45,703 bases of DNA from Streptomyces spiroverticillatus (GCA_014650415.1 BMUX01000035.1:1-45703), one strand, 5' to 3'. Shown: positions 23,766-33,028, counted from the first letter of the stretch. Made by a program: numbers and translations. Notes: generated by a model not told the origin, from the letters alone.

Positions 23766-24932
23766 ATGAGCAGCAGCGACCCGGCAGGACGCGGCCTCGC
23801 CGCAGTGGCCGATGTACCCCCTGTCGCACAGGCGGCGGTGCCGACCGTGGACGTCGACCGCAGCGACCCGGAGTACCGGGCCTGGCTGAAGGAAGCGGTG
23901 CGCAAGGTGCAGGCGGACGCCAACCGGTCCGCCGACACCCACCTGCTGCGCTTCCCGCTGCCCGAGGAGTGGGGCATCGACCTCTATCTCAAGGACGAGT
24001 CGACGCACCCCACCGGCAGCCTCAAGCACCGCCTGGCCCGCTCGCTCTTCCTGTACGGGCTGTGCAACGGCTGGATCCGGCCGGGCCGCCCCGTCATCGA
24101 GGCCTCCAGCGGCTCCACCGCCGTCTCGGAGGCCTACTTCGCCGGGCTCATCGGGGTGCCGTTCATCGCCGTGATGCCGCGCACCACCAGCGCCGAGAAG
24201 TGCCGCCTGATCGAGTTCCACGGCGGCCAGTGCCACTTCGTGGACGACTCCCGCAAGATGTACGAGGAGTCCGCCCGCCTGGCGGCCGAGACCGGCGGCC
24301 ACTACATGGACCAGTTCACCTACGCCGAGCGGGCCACCGACTGGCGCGGCAACAACAACATCGCCGAGTCGATCTACCAGCAGATGAAGCTGGAGCGCTA
24401 CCCCGAGCCCAGCTGGATCGTCGCCACCGCCGGCACGGGCGGCACCTCGGCGACCATCGCCCGCTACGTGCACTACATGCAGTACGACACCTTCATCTGC
24501 GTCCCCGACCCGGAGAACTCCTGCTTCTTCGACGGCTGGAGCAACCACGACCCGGCCGCCACCAGCGACTGCGGCTCCCGCATCGAGGGCATCGGCCGCC
24601 CCCGCATGGAGCCCTCGTTCGTCACCGGCGCCGTCGACCGCATGATGAAGGTCCCGGACGCGGCGAGCGTGGCGGCCGTGCGCGCCCTGGACACGGCGCT
24701 GGGCCGCAAGGCGGGCGGCTCGACCGGCACCGGGCTGTGGAGCGCGCTGAAGATCGTCGCGGAGATGGTGGAGCAGGGGCGCAGGGGGAGCGTGGTGACG
24801 CTGATCTGCGACCCGGGCGACCGCTACCTCGACAAGTACTACTCCGACGCCTGGCTGGCCGAGCAGGGGCTGGACATCGCGCCCTACTCGGCGGCCATAG
24901 AGCAGTTCCTGCGTACGGGGATCTGGCCCTAA
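23766..24932 (+). CDS. Cds1-like PLP cysteine desulfhydrase / cysteine-synthase family
   Basis: The 388-residue protein is a fold-type II PLP enzyme. It has the PLP lysine Lys87 (STHPTGSLKHRLARSLF), the substrate loop EASSGSTAVSEAYFA, the phosphate cup GTGGTSATIARY and the C-terminal GSTGTGLWSALKIVAEM. It follows closely, from memory, the Mycobacterium tuberculosis Rv3684/Cds1 pattern (NADTHLL-type start, RGNNNIAESIYQQM, SRIEGIGRPRMEPSF). Cds1 degrades L-cysteine to H2S, pyruvate and ammonia, so this gene may act in cysteine and sulfide balance. The ATG has AAGGAG upstream. It converges with the SRPBCC gene, with stop codons overlapping by 4 nt. A Cys-containing leader ORF lies upstream. Confidence 0.88.
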   Translation: MSSSDPAGRGLAAVADVPPVAQAAVPTVDVDRSDPEYRAWLKEAVRKVQADANRSADTHLLRFPLPEEWGIDLYLKDESTHPTGSLKHRLARSLFLYGLCNGWIRPGRPVIEASSGSTAVSEAYFAGLIGVPFIAVMPRTTSAEKCRLIEFHGGQCHFVDDSRKMYEESARLAAETGGHYMDQFTYAERATDWRGNNNIAESIYQQMKLERYPEPSWIVATAGTGGTSATIARYVHYMQYDTFICVPDPENSCFFDGWSNHDPAATSDCGSRIEGIGRPRMEPSFVTGAVDRMMKVPDAASVAAVRALDTALGRKAGGSTGTGLWSALKIVAEMVEQGRRGSVVTLICDPGDRYLDKYYSDAWLAEQGLDIAPYSAAIEQFLRTGIWP

Positions 24933-25405
24933 CCCTTGTCGCGGGCCGCCAGGCGGCGGTCCAGCGTGCGCACCGCGTCGCGGAAGGAGCGCCCCACCCC
25001 GGGGCGCGCCGTCCGCAGCACCAGCCGCAGCGGGGCCGGGCCGTCGACGGCCATGGTCCACTGCACCCGGGTGCCCGCCCCGGCGGGCCGGATCCGCCAC
25101 TCCTCCAGCATCGCGGTGAGGCCGGGGGCGTTGGTGAGGTCGATCCGGTACGCGTACCGCTCGCCCGGTTCGGCCGCGACGACGGTCTCCATGAACTTGG
25201 TGCCGCCCTTGAGGTGCACCTCGCGGCCCTCTGTCGTCGGCCGGGCGAACGTCACGGCCGTGAACCAGCGCGGCCACTGCGCCGTCTCCTCGGCCAGCGC
25301 CCGGTACACGTCCTCGGGCGCGGCCGCGACCTCTGCCGCGAAGACCAGGCGTACGGGCGCGGTCTCGGCGAAGTCGAGCCCGACGCCCCGCAGTTGACGG
25401 ACCAT
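24929..25405 (-). CDS. SRPBCC-family protein
   Basis: The 158-residue protein has the START/Bet v1-like SRPBCC pattern: FAAEVAAAPEDVYRALAEETAQWPRWFTAVTFARP, TKFMETVVAAEPGERYAYRID, LEEWRIRPAGAGTRVQWTMAV, and a long C-terminal helix VGRSFRDAVRTLDRRL. Such proteins bind hydrophobic small molecules and include polyketide cyclases and lipid carriers. The specific ligand is unknown. The ATG at 25405 has GGAGG upstream. It shares overlapping stop codons with the convergent Cds1-like gene. Confidence 0.85.
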   Translation of the reverse strand: MVRQLRGVGLDFAETAPVRLVFAAEVAAAPEDVYRALAEETAQWPRWFTAVTFARPTTEGREVHLKGGTKFMETVVAAEPGERYAYRIDLTNAPGLTAMLEEWRIRPAGAGTRVQWTMAVDGPAPLRLVLRTARPGVGRSFRDAVRTLDRRLAARDKG

Positions 25406-25466
25406 GCGGCGTGCACCTCCGGTGATCGGCTGGAAAAGCGTACGCGCAAAGGTAGTTGATGCCGTG

Positions 25467-26306
25467 TCAGAAGTCCTCGGGGGAGTCCGCTTCGGTGGTC
25501 TCGCCCGCCACCACCAGCCCCGGCAGATGCTCCGCCAGCTCCTCGCGCGCCGCCGCCGACAGACCCCCGTCGGTCACGAACGCGTCCACCTGCTCCAGCG
25601 AGGCGAACGAACTCAGGCCCACCGTCCCCCACTTGGTGTGGTCCGCGACCACCACCACCCGGCGTGCCGAGTCCACCAGTCTGCGGTTGGTCTCCGCCTC
25701 CGCGATGTTCGGCGTGGACAGGCCCGCCTCGGCGGATATCCCGTGCACCCCGAGGAAGAGCACGTCGAAGTGGAGCGAGGCGATGGCGCGGTCCGCGACC
25801 GGACCGACCAACGAGTCCGAGGGAGTGCGCACCCCGCCGGTCAGCACCACCGTCGCCGCCCCCGGACTGTCGCCGCCCGCCTGCCGCGCCGCGTGGAACA
25901 CGTCCGCCACCCGCACCGAGTTGGTCACCACCGTCAGGTCCGGCACGTCCAGCAGATGCCGGGCCAGCGCGTACGTCGTCGTGCCGCCCGACAGTGCCAC
26001 CGCACTGCCCGGCGCCACCATCGCGGCCGCCGCCCGCGCGATGTCCTCCTTCGCGGACAGCTCCAGCGCCGACTTGGCCTCGAAGCCCGGCTCGTGCGTG
26101 CTCGCCTCCACCACCGGGACCGCGCCGCCGTGCACCTTCTCCACCACGCCCTGGCGGGCCAGTGCGTCGAGGTCGCGGCGGACCGTCATGTCGGAGACGT
26201 TCAGCCGCCGGGTCAGCTCGTTGACCCGTACTCCGCCGCGCCGGCGCACCTCGTCGAGGATGAGGGCGCGGCGCTGTTCGGCGAGCAGGTTCTGATTCTC
26301 GGTCAC
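25467..26306 (-). CDS. DeoR/GlpR-family transcriptional regulator
   Basis: The 279-residue protein has a DeoR winged helix (EQRRALILDEVRRRGGVRVNELTRRLNVSDMTVRRDLDAL, then VEKVHGGAV) and a DeoRC sensor domain (SALELSAKEDIARAAAAMVAPGSAVALSGGTTT, VVTNSVRVADV, VVLTGG, FLGVHGI, VVVADHTKWG) that binds phosphorylated sugars. All signature residues are present. The GTG at 26306 begins right at the conserved N-terminus; an earlier start would only add low-complexity sequence. It is divergent from the membrane hydrolase gene. Its own target and sugar phosphate are unknown. Confidence 0.9.
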   Translation of the reverse strand: MTENQNLLAEQRRALILDEVRRRGGVRVNELTRRLNVSDMTVRRDLDALARQGVVEKVHGGAVPVVEASTHEPGFEAKSALELSAKEDIARAAAAMVAPGSAVALSGGTTTYALARHLLDVPDLTVVTNSVRVADVFHAARQAGGDSPGAATVVLTGGVRTPSDSLVGPVADRAIASLHFDVLFLGVHGISAEAGLSTPNIAEAETNRRLVDSARRVVVVADHTKWGTVGLSSFASLEQVDAFVTDGGLSAAAREELAEHLPGLVVAGETTEADSPEDF

Positions 26307-26472
26307 TGCGGGCCTCGGTCCTCTCCACAACGCTTCTGTCAGGGGCTGCTCATCCTCGCACGCGGCGCAACACGCCTCCACGGCTGGTTCGATGGGCGCG
26401 CGGGCGCGCACTTCGTGGGGGCGACTCGCGAAGAATGTGCGGTGGGGGTGGGCAGCGGGGGGCACGTCCGGG

Positions 26473-28914
26473 ATGCTGAAAGCTCCCCCTCGCAGACGCA
26501 GGAGAGCGAGCCCCGCAGTGCCCCCAGTCCCCGCCGCTCCGGACGGCCGCAATCCGGAATCCCTCCCTCCGGAAGCCTCTGTTCCGGAAAGCGCACCGCC
26601 CGGCACCCCCGAGGGCATCGTCGCCTACCTCACCGCCCCCGCCCTCGAACTCCTCGTGCACGGCGTCGGCGGCGCCACCCCCGAGGAGATGCTCGGCGAC
26701 CCGCGCACCACCCGCGTCACCGGCGACTCCACCGCCGCCGTGTTCCGCCGCACCGAGGACGTCGACGCCGAGGACCGCCCCCGGGACTATCGCGACAAAC
26801 CCATCCCCGAGGCGTACGTCTGGTCCAACCTCACCTCCGGCAACGGCATCCGCGCCCTGTGGCTCCTCCTGCTGCCCTTCATGGTCGTCAACCTCGCCCA
26901 CTGGATGCGCCCCACCACCGAGGGCAAGGCCCGCACCGTCCGCCTCTACGGCGTCCTCGTGCGCCTCGTCGCGCTCACCCTCACCCTCCTGCTCGTCGCC
27001 GCCGCCTGCGAGGTCGCCCTCGACCTCACCGCCTGGCAGTGCGCGGGCTCCACGTCCTGCTCCGGCAAGAAGTCCTGGCTGGGCTTCCTGTCCACCGCGC
27101 ACGGCGGCTGGTGGAGCCAGCCGGGCCGCCGGATCGCCCTGGCGGCCCTGGTCCCCGTCGCACTCACCGCACTCCTCTGGTACCTCTCGCACCGCACCTG
27201 GAGCGCCTACGAGTCCCAGCAGCCGCTCCCCAACGCCGAGGAGTCCTCCGCCGGACCCGCCCTCGGCCGCCCCGGCTTCTGGTACGGACGCCGCCTGGTG
27301 GCCCGGCTGCGCGCCGCGCACACCGCCGCCGGGTTCCTCACCGTGGCCGGCGCCCTCACCGTCGCCACCGCCCGGTACGACCGCACCGCCGACAACACCC
27401 TTCTGGACGTGTGCGGTTGGGCCCTCCAAGGGGCCCTGCTCCTCGGCGGGGCCGTCGTCGTCTGGGTCGTCTGCCGACGCGGGCGCACCGAGTCCCGCTT
27501 CGACGCCGCCCTCGACAAGGCACTGGTCACCCTGCTGCCCGCCGCCTCCCTCGTCGGCCTCGCGCTCGCCGTCCTGTACGCGGGCTGGTCGCGGCCCGCG
27601 TGGACCTCGACCGGCCGGCTCGACGGAGGGGACCGGTCCTTCGGGCTGCTCACCCTCGCCCAACTCCTCCTGGTCCTCGCACTCGCCGTCGTCGCCGTGC
27701 TCCTCAACCGCCGCACACCCGTCGCCCGTACCGTCATGCGCGGACTCGGCGGACCCGCCGTCGCCATGCTGGCCTGCGCACTGGGCGGCGTCATGTCCGG
27801 CGGCGTCGCCCAGCGCGTCGCCGACTGGCTCGACGGCCCCGGCACCCCCGGCATGGCCACCGGACCCGACGTACCCGCCCTGGGCCCGCCCGTCCTGCTC
27901 ACCTGGCAGGCCTCCGTCATCCCGCCGATCCTGCTCGTCCTGCTCCTGGTCGCCCTCCACTACGGCATCCGCACCTGGCGCGTCCGCAGCGCCCTGCGCC
28001 CCCGCGTCGAGGCCGACTACCCCAAGGAGAACCCCGACCCCGTACGCACCGGACGCATCGCCCTCGCCCGCGCCGCCGCCGACCTCACCGACCACGCACC
28101 CCGCATGGTCGCCGTCCTCTCCGGCGTGTCCCTCCTCCTCGGCGGCATCGCCCTCCTCGGCGCCTTCCTGTACGACGAGGTGCCCGGCCGCGCCGCCAAG
28201 GGCACCCCCTCGCCCGTCGAGGCCGTCGCGCACACCTCGCAGGCGCTCGGCTCCTGGCTGATCGGCTTCGGCGTCCTGCTCCTGGTCACCTGGGGCCGCC
28301 GCGCCTACCGCGACCCCAAGGCCCGGCGCACCATAGGCATCCTGTGGGACGTCGGCACCTTCTGGCCCCGCGCCGCCCACCCCTTCGCCCCGCCCTGCTA
28401 CGCCGAACGCGCCGTCCCCGACCTGACCTGGCGCATGGCCACCTGGACCGAACGCACCCAGGGCCGCCTCGTCATCTCGGGTCACTCCCAGGGCAGCGTC
28501 CTGTCCGCCGCCGCCGTCTGGCAACTCCCGCAGCGCACCCGCCGCCGGGTCGCCCTGCTGACGTACGGCGCACCGCTGGAGCGGCTGTACGGACGCTGGT
28601 TCCCGGCCTACTTCGGCCCGTCCTGCCTGCGCGGACTGCACGACGAGGTCGACTGCTGGCGCAACCTCTGGCGGCACACCGACCCGATAGGAGGCCCGGT
28701 CCGCGTCGTCCCCGACGAGGACCGCCACCCCGTGGACCGCGACGCGCTCCTGGACCCGCTCGCCTACGGGCGCACCCCCGACCATCCGCTGCCCGCGCCG
28801 ATCCTCGGCCACTCCGACTACCAGGCCGACCCCGCCTTCGCCGCCGAACGCGACAAACTCCTCGCCCGCCTGCCGGAACCGGCCGTGCCCCGGCAGAACA
28901 CCCCCAAGGACTAG
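26473..28914 (+). CDS. Multi-spanning membrane protein with split alpha/beta-hydrolase motifs
   Basis: The 813-residue protein starts with a Pro/Arg-rich tail and then the motif ALELLVHGVGG (His63), like the oxyanion HG-motif strand of alpha/beta hydrolases. Between about residues 125 and 620 there are eight to ten membrane helices. Then a soluble C-terminal part has a nucleophile elbow ISGHSQGSVLSAAAVW (Ser672), LTYGAPLERLYGRWFPAYF, and a late His in ILGHSDYQ (His780). Sequence order fits a hydrolase (Ser-Asp-His) with a membrane block of about 500-600 residues inserted after the first strand. It is probably a membrane lipase or esterase; nothing shows its substrate. The ATG at 26473 has no good ribosome-binding site and is uncertain. 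It converges with the beta-helix/AAA+ gene with overlapping stops. Confidence 0.72.
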   Translation: MLKAPPRRRRRASPAVPPVPAAPDGRNPESLPPEASVPESAPPGTPEGIVAYLTAPALELLVHGVGGATPEEMLGDPRTTRVTGDSTAAVFRRTEDVDAEDRPRDYRDKPIPEAYVWSNLTSGNGIRALWLLLLPFMVVNLAHWMRPTTEGKARTVRLYGVLVRLVALTLTLLLVAAACEVALDLTAWQCAGSTSCSGKKSWLGFLSTAHGGWWSQPGRRIALAALVPVALTALLWYLSHRTWSAYESQQPLPNAEESSAGPALGRPGFWYGRRLVARLRAAHTAAGFLTVAGALTVATARYDRTADNTLLDVCGWALQGALLLGGAVVVWVVCRRGRTESRFDAALDKALVTLLPAASLVGLALAVLYAGWSRPAWTSTGRLDGGDRSFGLLTLAQLLLVLALAVVAVLLNRRTPVARTVMRGLGGPAVAMLACALGGVMSGGVAQRVADWLDGPGTPGMATGPDVPALGPPVLLTWQASVIPPILLVLLLVALHYGIRTWRVRSALRPRVEADYPKENPDPVRTGRIALARAAADLTDHAPRMVAVLSGVSLLLGGIALLGAFLYDEVPGRAAKGTPSPVEAVAHTSQALGSWLIGFGVLLLVTWGRRAYRDPKARRTIGILWDVGTFWPRAAHPFAPPCYAERAVPDLTWRMATWTERTQGRLVISGHSQGSVLSAAAVWQLPQRTRRRVALLTYGAPLERLYGRWFPAYFGPSCLRGLHDEVDCWRNLWRHTDPIGGPVRVVPDEDRHPVDRDALLDPLAYGRTPDHPLPAPILGHSDYQADPAFAAERDKLLARLPEPAVPRQNTPKD

Positions 28915-31322
28915 GTGAGTTCGGGCAGGTCGTCCGGGTAGAGCAGGGTCAGGTCGTCCGTGGACACCTCGGTGAACTGGGCGACCCGGCCCGCGTGCCG
29001 CTCCACCATCGACTCGAAAGTCTGTCTGGCGGTACGGCCGTTGCCGAACGCCGGGCCCTTCGGCAGCGCCGTGAAGTACTTCAGCAGTGCCTCCGGCGTG
29101 CCCGCCCCGAGCCGGTACTCGTGGTCGTCGGCCTGCTGCTCCACGATCCGCAGCAGCTCGTCCGGCTCGTAGTCGGAGAAGGTGATGGTCCGTGAGAAAC
29201 GGGACGCCACACCGGGGTTGACGGTCAGGAAGCGCTCCATCTCCTCCGTGTAACCCGCCACGATCACCACCACCGCCTCCCGGTGGTCCTCCATCAGCTT
29301 CACCAGCGTGTCGATGGCTTCCTTGCCGAAGTCCCGGCCGGAGTCCTCGGGCGAGAGCGCGTACGCCTCGTCGATGAACAGCACCCCGCCGCGCGCCCTG
29401 TCGAACGCCTCCTGCGTACGGATCGCGGTGGACCCGATGTGCTCGCCGACCAGGTCCACCCGGGACACCTCGACCAGATGCCCGCGCTCCAGCACCCCCA
29501 GCGAGGCCAGGATCTCCCCGTACAGGCGGGCCACGGTCGTCTTGCCCGTGCCCGGGGAGCCGGTGAAGACCAGGTGGCGGCGGACGGACGCCGCCTTCAG
29601 GCCCGCCTCCTGGCGGCGGCGGCCGATCTCGATCATGTCGGTGAGCGCCCGCACCTCGCGCTTCACGCTGTCCAGGCCGACCAGCGCGTCCAGTTCACCG
29701 AGCACGTCCTGCGAGGAGCGTGCGCGCTCCGCGTCGGACGGGGCGGCCGGGGGAGGGGTTGCCGTCGGACGCTGCACCGGGATGGTGGAGAGCAGCCCGG
29801 GGGACTGGGTGGCGGTGAGCACGGCGGGCGGCGGTTCGGCCGCCGCGGCCTTGACGCCGCTCTCGTCGCTGGTGCAGTCCTCGACCAGCGGGCCGTCCTC
29901 GGCGAACTCGTAACCGCCGCGCGCACACCGCTCGGTGCGGCAGCGCGTCAGCGTCGTACGGCAGCCGTCCATGACGTGGAAGCCGTAGCCGTTGCTGCCC
30001 GCGACCCGGCAGTTGTGGAAGGTGCCGCGCCCCTCGGCGGAGACGTAAAAGCCCGATTCCGCAGGGGAGTTGACCGTCGTCCGCTCTATCCGCGGGTCCG
30101 CGCCCTTGGTGACGATGACGCCCGTCTGCACGGCGTCGATGGTGCAGCCCGCGAGGGTGCCGCCGCTGCCGTGGTCGCGGAACCAGGCGCCCGTGGACGC
30201 CTCCTTGATCCGGCAGTCGTCGAGCTGCGCGGTGGCGCCGTCGCTCACCGACACCGCCGTATTCCGCACCTGGAAGAGGTCGCTGTCGACGATGTCGGCG
30301 CGCGAGCCCCGGTCCAGGACGAACACCGCGTCCGGCACGTCGTGCACCCGGCAGGAGTCCAGGACGGCCGTCGCGCCGTCGCTCACCCACACCGCCGGGT
30401 AGTCGCCCGTACTGTCGTGGATCTCGCACCCGTTGGCGTCGACCCGGGTGCCCGGGTCCCACACCGAGAGGCCGTTGCGGCCGAAGCGGCGCACCGTCGT
30501 GCGCGACAGCGTCAGCACCGCACGCCCGCGCAGGTCGACCGCGTTCTCCGGGATGTCGTGGATGTCGCAGTCGGAGAGCGTCAGCACCGCGTCCGTGTCC
30601 AGCGTCACGCCGTCCGCCGTCGTGCGGTGCACCGCACACTCGGTGAGGTGGCCCGCACCGCGTGAAGTGACCTGTACGCCCGTGCCCTTGACCTCGTAGA
30701 TCTCGCAGCCGATCGCCTCGACCCCGGAGCCCTCGCCGGTCACCGCGAGCCCCGAGCCCGACGTGTGATGGACCGAACACCGCTCCAGCCGGGGATGCGC
30801 CCCGCCACTGACCGAGACTCCGGCCTGCCCGGCGGCGACGACCTCGCAGTCCTCGAACAGACCGCCCGCGCCGTCCAGTACGCCGATCCCGACACCGCCC
30901 GGATTGTCCACCGTGCACCGGCGCACCGTCGGTCGGGCCGCGCCGCGCACCTCGATGCCGACGGCGGAGCGCGTCACGATGCGCAGCCCCTCGAACTCCG
31001 GAGTGCCGTCCTCCACCAACAGGGCGGGCGCCGCCGAGTCCTGACCCTCCAGACTCAGGTCCTGTACGACGGCGGAGGCGCGCACCGTCAGCGCCACGCC
31101 GTCTATCGGGGCGATCCGCACCGACCCGGCCGCACCCTCGGGCCCGCGCAGCGTCACCGCACGGCGCACCACGAGGTTCTCCCGGTACGTGCCGGGAGCG
31201 ATGGTGAGGACGTCGCCGTCCCCCGCGGCCTCCAGGGCGGCGGCGAGAGAGTCGTACTCACCCGTGCGGCGCCGCCACCTGGAAGTGCCGGAGTGCGTCA
31301 CCTGGACCGTGCCCTGTGCCAT
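28911..31322 (-). CDS. Beta-helix repeat protein fused to a CbbX/EccA-type AAA+ ATPase
   Basis: Residues 40-485 are a right-handed parallel beta-helix: about 20 coils with the recurring pattern C-x-(V/I)-x-D/H and GVxVxxGAxPxxxxC, as in pectate-lyase-like repeats. A Pro/Ala-rich linker (490-535) leads to an AAA+ domain with GLDSVKREV, Walker A GSPGTGKTT (588-596), sensor-like VDLVGEHIG, Walker B LFIDEA (648-653) and SRFSRTITFSDY. This AAA+ domain belongs to the CbbX/SpoVK/EccA group, whose EccA members serve ESX type VII secretion. There is no signal peptide, so it is cytoplasmic. The beta-helix may be the substrate-recognition part. No ESX genes are in the window. The ATG at 31322 has AGGTGGGGG upstream. 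Confidence 0.9.
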   Translation of the reverse strand: MAQGTVQVTHSGTSRWRRRTGEYDSLAAALEAAGDGDVLTIAPGTYRENLVVRRAVTLRGPEGAAGSVRIAPIDGVALTVRASAVVQDLSLEGQDSAAPALLVEDGTPEFEGLRIVTRSAVGIEVRGAARPTVRRCTVDNPGGVGIGVLDGAGGLFEDCEVVAAGQAGVSVSGGAHPRLERCSVHHTSGSGLAVTGEGSGVEAIGCEIYEVKGTGVQVTSRGAGHLTECAVHRTTADGVTLDTDAVLTLSDCDIHDIPENAVDLRGRAVLTLSRTTVRRFGRNGLSVWDPGTRVDANGCEIHDSTGDYPAVWVSDGATAVLDSCRVHDVPDAVFVLDRGSRADIVDSDLFQVRNTAVSVSDGATAQLDDCRIKEASTGAWFRDHGSGGTLAGCTIDAVQTGVIVTKGADPRIERTTVNSPAESGFYVSAEGRGTFHNCRVAGSNGYGFHVMDGCRTTLTRCRTERCARGGYEFAEDGPLVEDCTSDESGVKAAAAEPPPAVLTATQSPGLLSTIPVQRPTATPPPAAPSDAERARSSQDVLGELDALVGLDSVKREVRALTDMIEIGRRRQEAGLKAASVRRHLVFTGSPGTGKTTVARLYGEILASLGVLERGHLVEVSRVDLVGEHIGSTAIRTQEAFDRARGGVLFIDEAYALSPEDSGRDFGKEAIDTLVKLMEDHREAVVVIVAGYTEEMERFLTVNPGVASRFSRTITFSDYEPDELLRIVEQQADDHEYRLGAGTPEALLKYFTALPKGPAFGNGRTARQTFESMVERHAGRVAQFTEVSTDDLTLLYPDDLPELT

Positions 31323-31424
31323 GGCGTGTGCGTGCCCCCACCTCGTACGTCCCGCTGCTCGCGCTGATCTCGCTGCACCACCGTAGCGCGCGGGGGAAGC
31401 GCAGTTGACCGGTCCGCCGGAGCG

Positions 31425-32096
31425 TCAGCCGCCCGTGCCGGTCCTGCCCCACTCGGGGCCGACCTTCGACCACGCCCGGTCGAGCCGCTCGTACCGCCGA
31501 TGCATGAGCCGCCGTACGACCAGCAGCCGTACGCAGTGGGCGAGTCCACAGAGCACGGCGAACGTGCCGAATCCCGTCAGGGCCGCCTGCGCGACGGCCG
31601 TCGACGCGTCCACCGGGCGGTTCACGATCCGGCCCCGGTCGTCCGTCCACAGCGGGAAGGTGTCACCGGGCTGGGCGCTGCGGCGGATCGTGCTCGCCGG
31701 TCCGGAGTGCTTGCTGCCGTCGTACGCCGTCCAACTCGCCTGCACCGTGACCGGACCCGCGTACCCGGCGCCCACCTCCGCGTCGCCTGAGTGGCGCACC
31801 TCGCGCACCGGGCGCAGCACCACACCCGTCGTCTCGTGCCGCTCCCGCTGCTGCTGCACGACCTCCTGCTGGAGCGCGGAGTTGGCCCGCAGCCCCGTCA
31901 CCAGACCCGTGGCGGGGGCGACGACCGCGATCAGCACCAGGGCGACCAGCGCCACCCAGGCCTCGGCGAGATCGGTGGGGCGGCACAGCGGACTGTGCCG
32001 CCAGCGCCACACCCCCGACGCCGTCCGCCGGCGGCGGGTGCGCGGCACCCGCTCCGCTCCCGCCCGGGGCCCTTGCGGCCCGTCCGCTGCTCGCAC
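31425..32096 (-). CDS. Rv1733c-like membrane protein
   Basis: The 223-residue protein has two membrane helices (about 43-68 and 168-190) flanking an outer domain with the sequence QASWTAYDGSKHSGPASTIRRSAQPGDTFPLWTDDRGRIVNRPVD, which is the typical signature of the Rv1733c family. The function is unknown. The N-terminus is very Arg-rich, and the C-terminus ends RRYERLDRAWSKVGPEWG, also typical. The GTG at 32096 has a GAAGGGGATCGG stretch upstream. It is a single gene. Confidence 0.85.
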   Translation of the reverse strand: MRAADGPQGPRAGAERVPRTRRRRTASGVWRWRHSPLCRPTDLAEAWVALVALVLIAVVAPATGLVTGLRANSALQQEVVQQQRERHETTGVVLRPVREVRHSGDAEVGAGYAGPVTVQASWTAYDGSKHSGPASTIRRSAQPGDTFPLWTDDRGRIVNRPVDASTAVAQAALTGFGTFAVLCGLAHCVRLLVVRRLMHRRYERLDRAWSKVGPEWGRTGTGG

Positions 32097-32191
32097 CGTT
32101 CCGATCCCCTTCCGCGTCCGTTCAACGCGCCCGCCGATTCAGCGAGTTCCCGGCGCGGGGCCCGCTCATTCGGCGAAATCGGGTCGGAACT

Positions 32192-33022
32192 CTATTCCCC
32201 TTCGACGGTCACCGGGTCCCCGATCCGCAGGATCCCGGGCGACTCGGGGACCACGTTCTGGCCGAAAATCAGGCTCTTGCCGAACTTCCGGTGCCTGGCC
32301 AGCGAGCGCAGCGGCTCCTTGCCGCGCTCGGCGGTGACCTGGTCGGTGGTGGTGACGACACAGCGCCCGCACGGCTTCGCCACCCGGAAGGACACCTCGC
32401 CGACCGTGATCCGCCGCCAGCCGTCCTCGGCCCACGGGGCGGTGCCCGCGAGCACCACGTTCGGCCGGAAACGGTTCATCGGCAGGGGGCCCTCGTCGGG
32501 CAGATCGCCTTGCGCGATCAGGGAGTTGAGGGCGTCCAGCGACGCCAGCGTGGTCACCAGGAGCGGGTAGCCGTCGGCGAAGCTCACCGTCTCGCCGGGC
32601 TTGGCGAAGCCCGGTTCGACGGGGCGTCGTACGGCCGGATCGTCCATGTGCACCAGGTGCGCCTCGACGCCCAGGTAGGCGCTCCACCACGCGTCCGCCG
32701 CCGAACCGGCGGGCACCGCCTCGTACTTGTCGCCGAAGAGGACCACCGGCACCGTGCGCACGGGATCCGGCACGGGCACGTCCAGAGGCTCCCGGCCCGG
32801 CGCGGACACCCGGACCCCGCCGCCCGGCAGCGGCTCCGAGGACGCCAGCGCCATGCGCGCGTGCTCGCGCTGGGTGATCGCCTTCCCCGAGGCGTCGGTC
32901 ACCAGCCACCTGCGGTCCCCCGCGGGCCCCCACGGCTCGATCGCCATCTCGCGGGGAGCGCAGCCCCGGGTGGCCTTGACCGGATAGAAGTGCAGCGAGT
33001 GCACCGACACAGAGTTGCTCAT
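32192..33022 (-). CDS. MOSC-domain protein (YcbX-like)
   Basis: The 276-residue protein has an N-terminal MOSC beta-barrel (SVHSLHFYPVKATRGCAPREMAIEPWGPAGDRRWLV) and the C-terminal MOSC core (MNRFRPNVVLAGTAPWAEDGWRRITVG, then AKPCGRCVVTTTDQVT with the conserved Cys of the molybdenum cofactor-binding loop, and FGQNVVPESPG). These proteins act with molybdenum cofactor, for example in N-hydroxy compound reduction. The ATG at 33022 has CAGGAT 6 nt upstream, so it is probably leaderless. It is a single gene, and the terminator of the upstream gene ends just before its promoter. Confidence 0.9.
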   Translation of the reverse strand: MSNSVSVHSLHFYPVKATRGCAPREMAIEPWGPAGDRRWLVTDASGKAITQREHARMALASSEPLPGGGVRVSAPGREPLDVPVPDPVRTVPVVLFGDKYEAVPAGSAADAWWSAYLGVEAHLVHMDDPAVRRPVEPGFAKPGETVSFADGYPLLVTTLASLDALNSLIAQGDLPDEGPLPMNRFRPNVVLAGTAPWAEDGWRRITVGEVSFRVAKPCGRCVVTTTDQVTAERGKEPLRSLARHRKFGKSLIFGQNVVPESPGILRIGDPVTVEGE

Positions 33023-33028
33023 GGGGCC

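Noticed and set aside
25404..29195. A 1263-codon plus-strand frame
   Set aside because: The composition is almost only Arg, Pro, His and Gly, and it overlaps the clear DeoR and membrane hydrolase genes in other frames.
29283..30665. A 460-codon plus-strand frame opposite the beta-helix gene
   Set aside because: It is His/Arg/Val-rich and mirrors the beta-helix repeats; the minus strand has intact Walker motifs.
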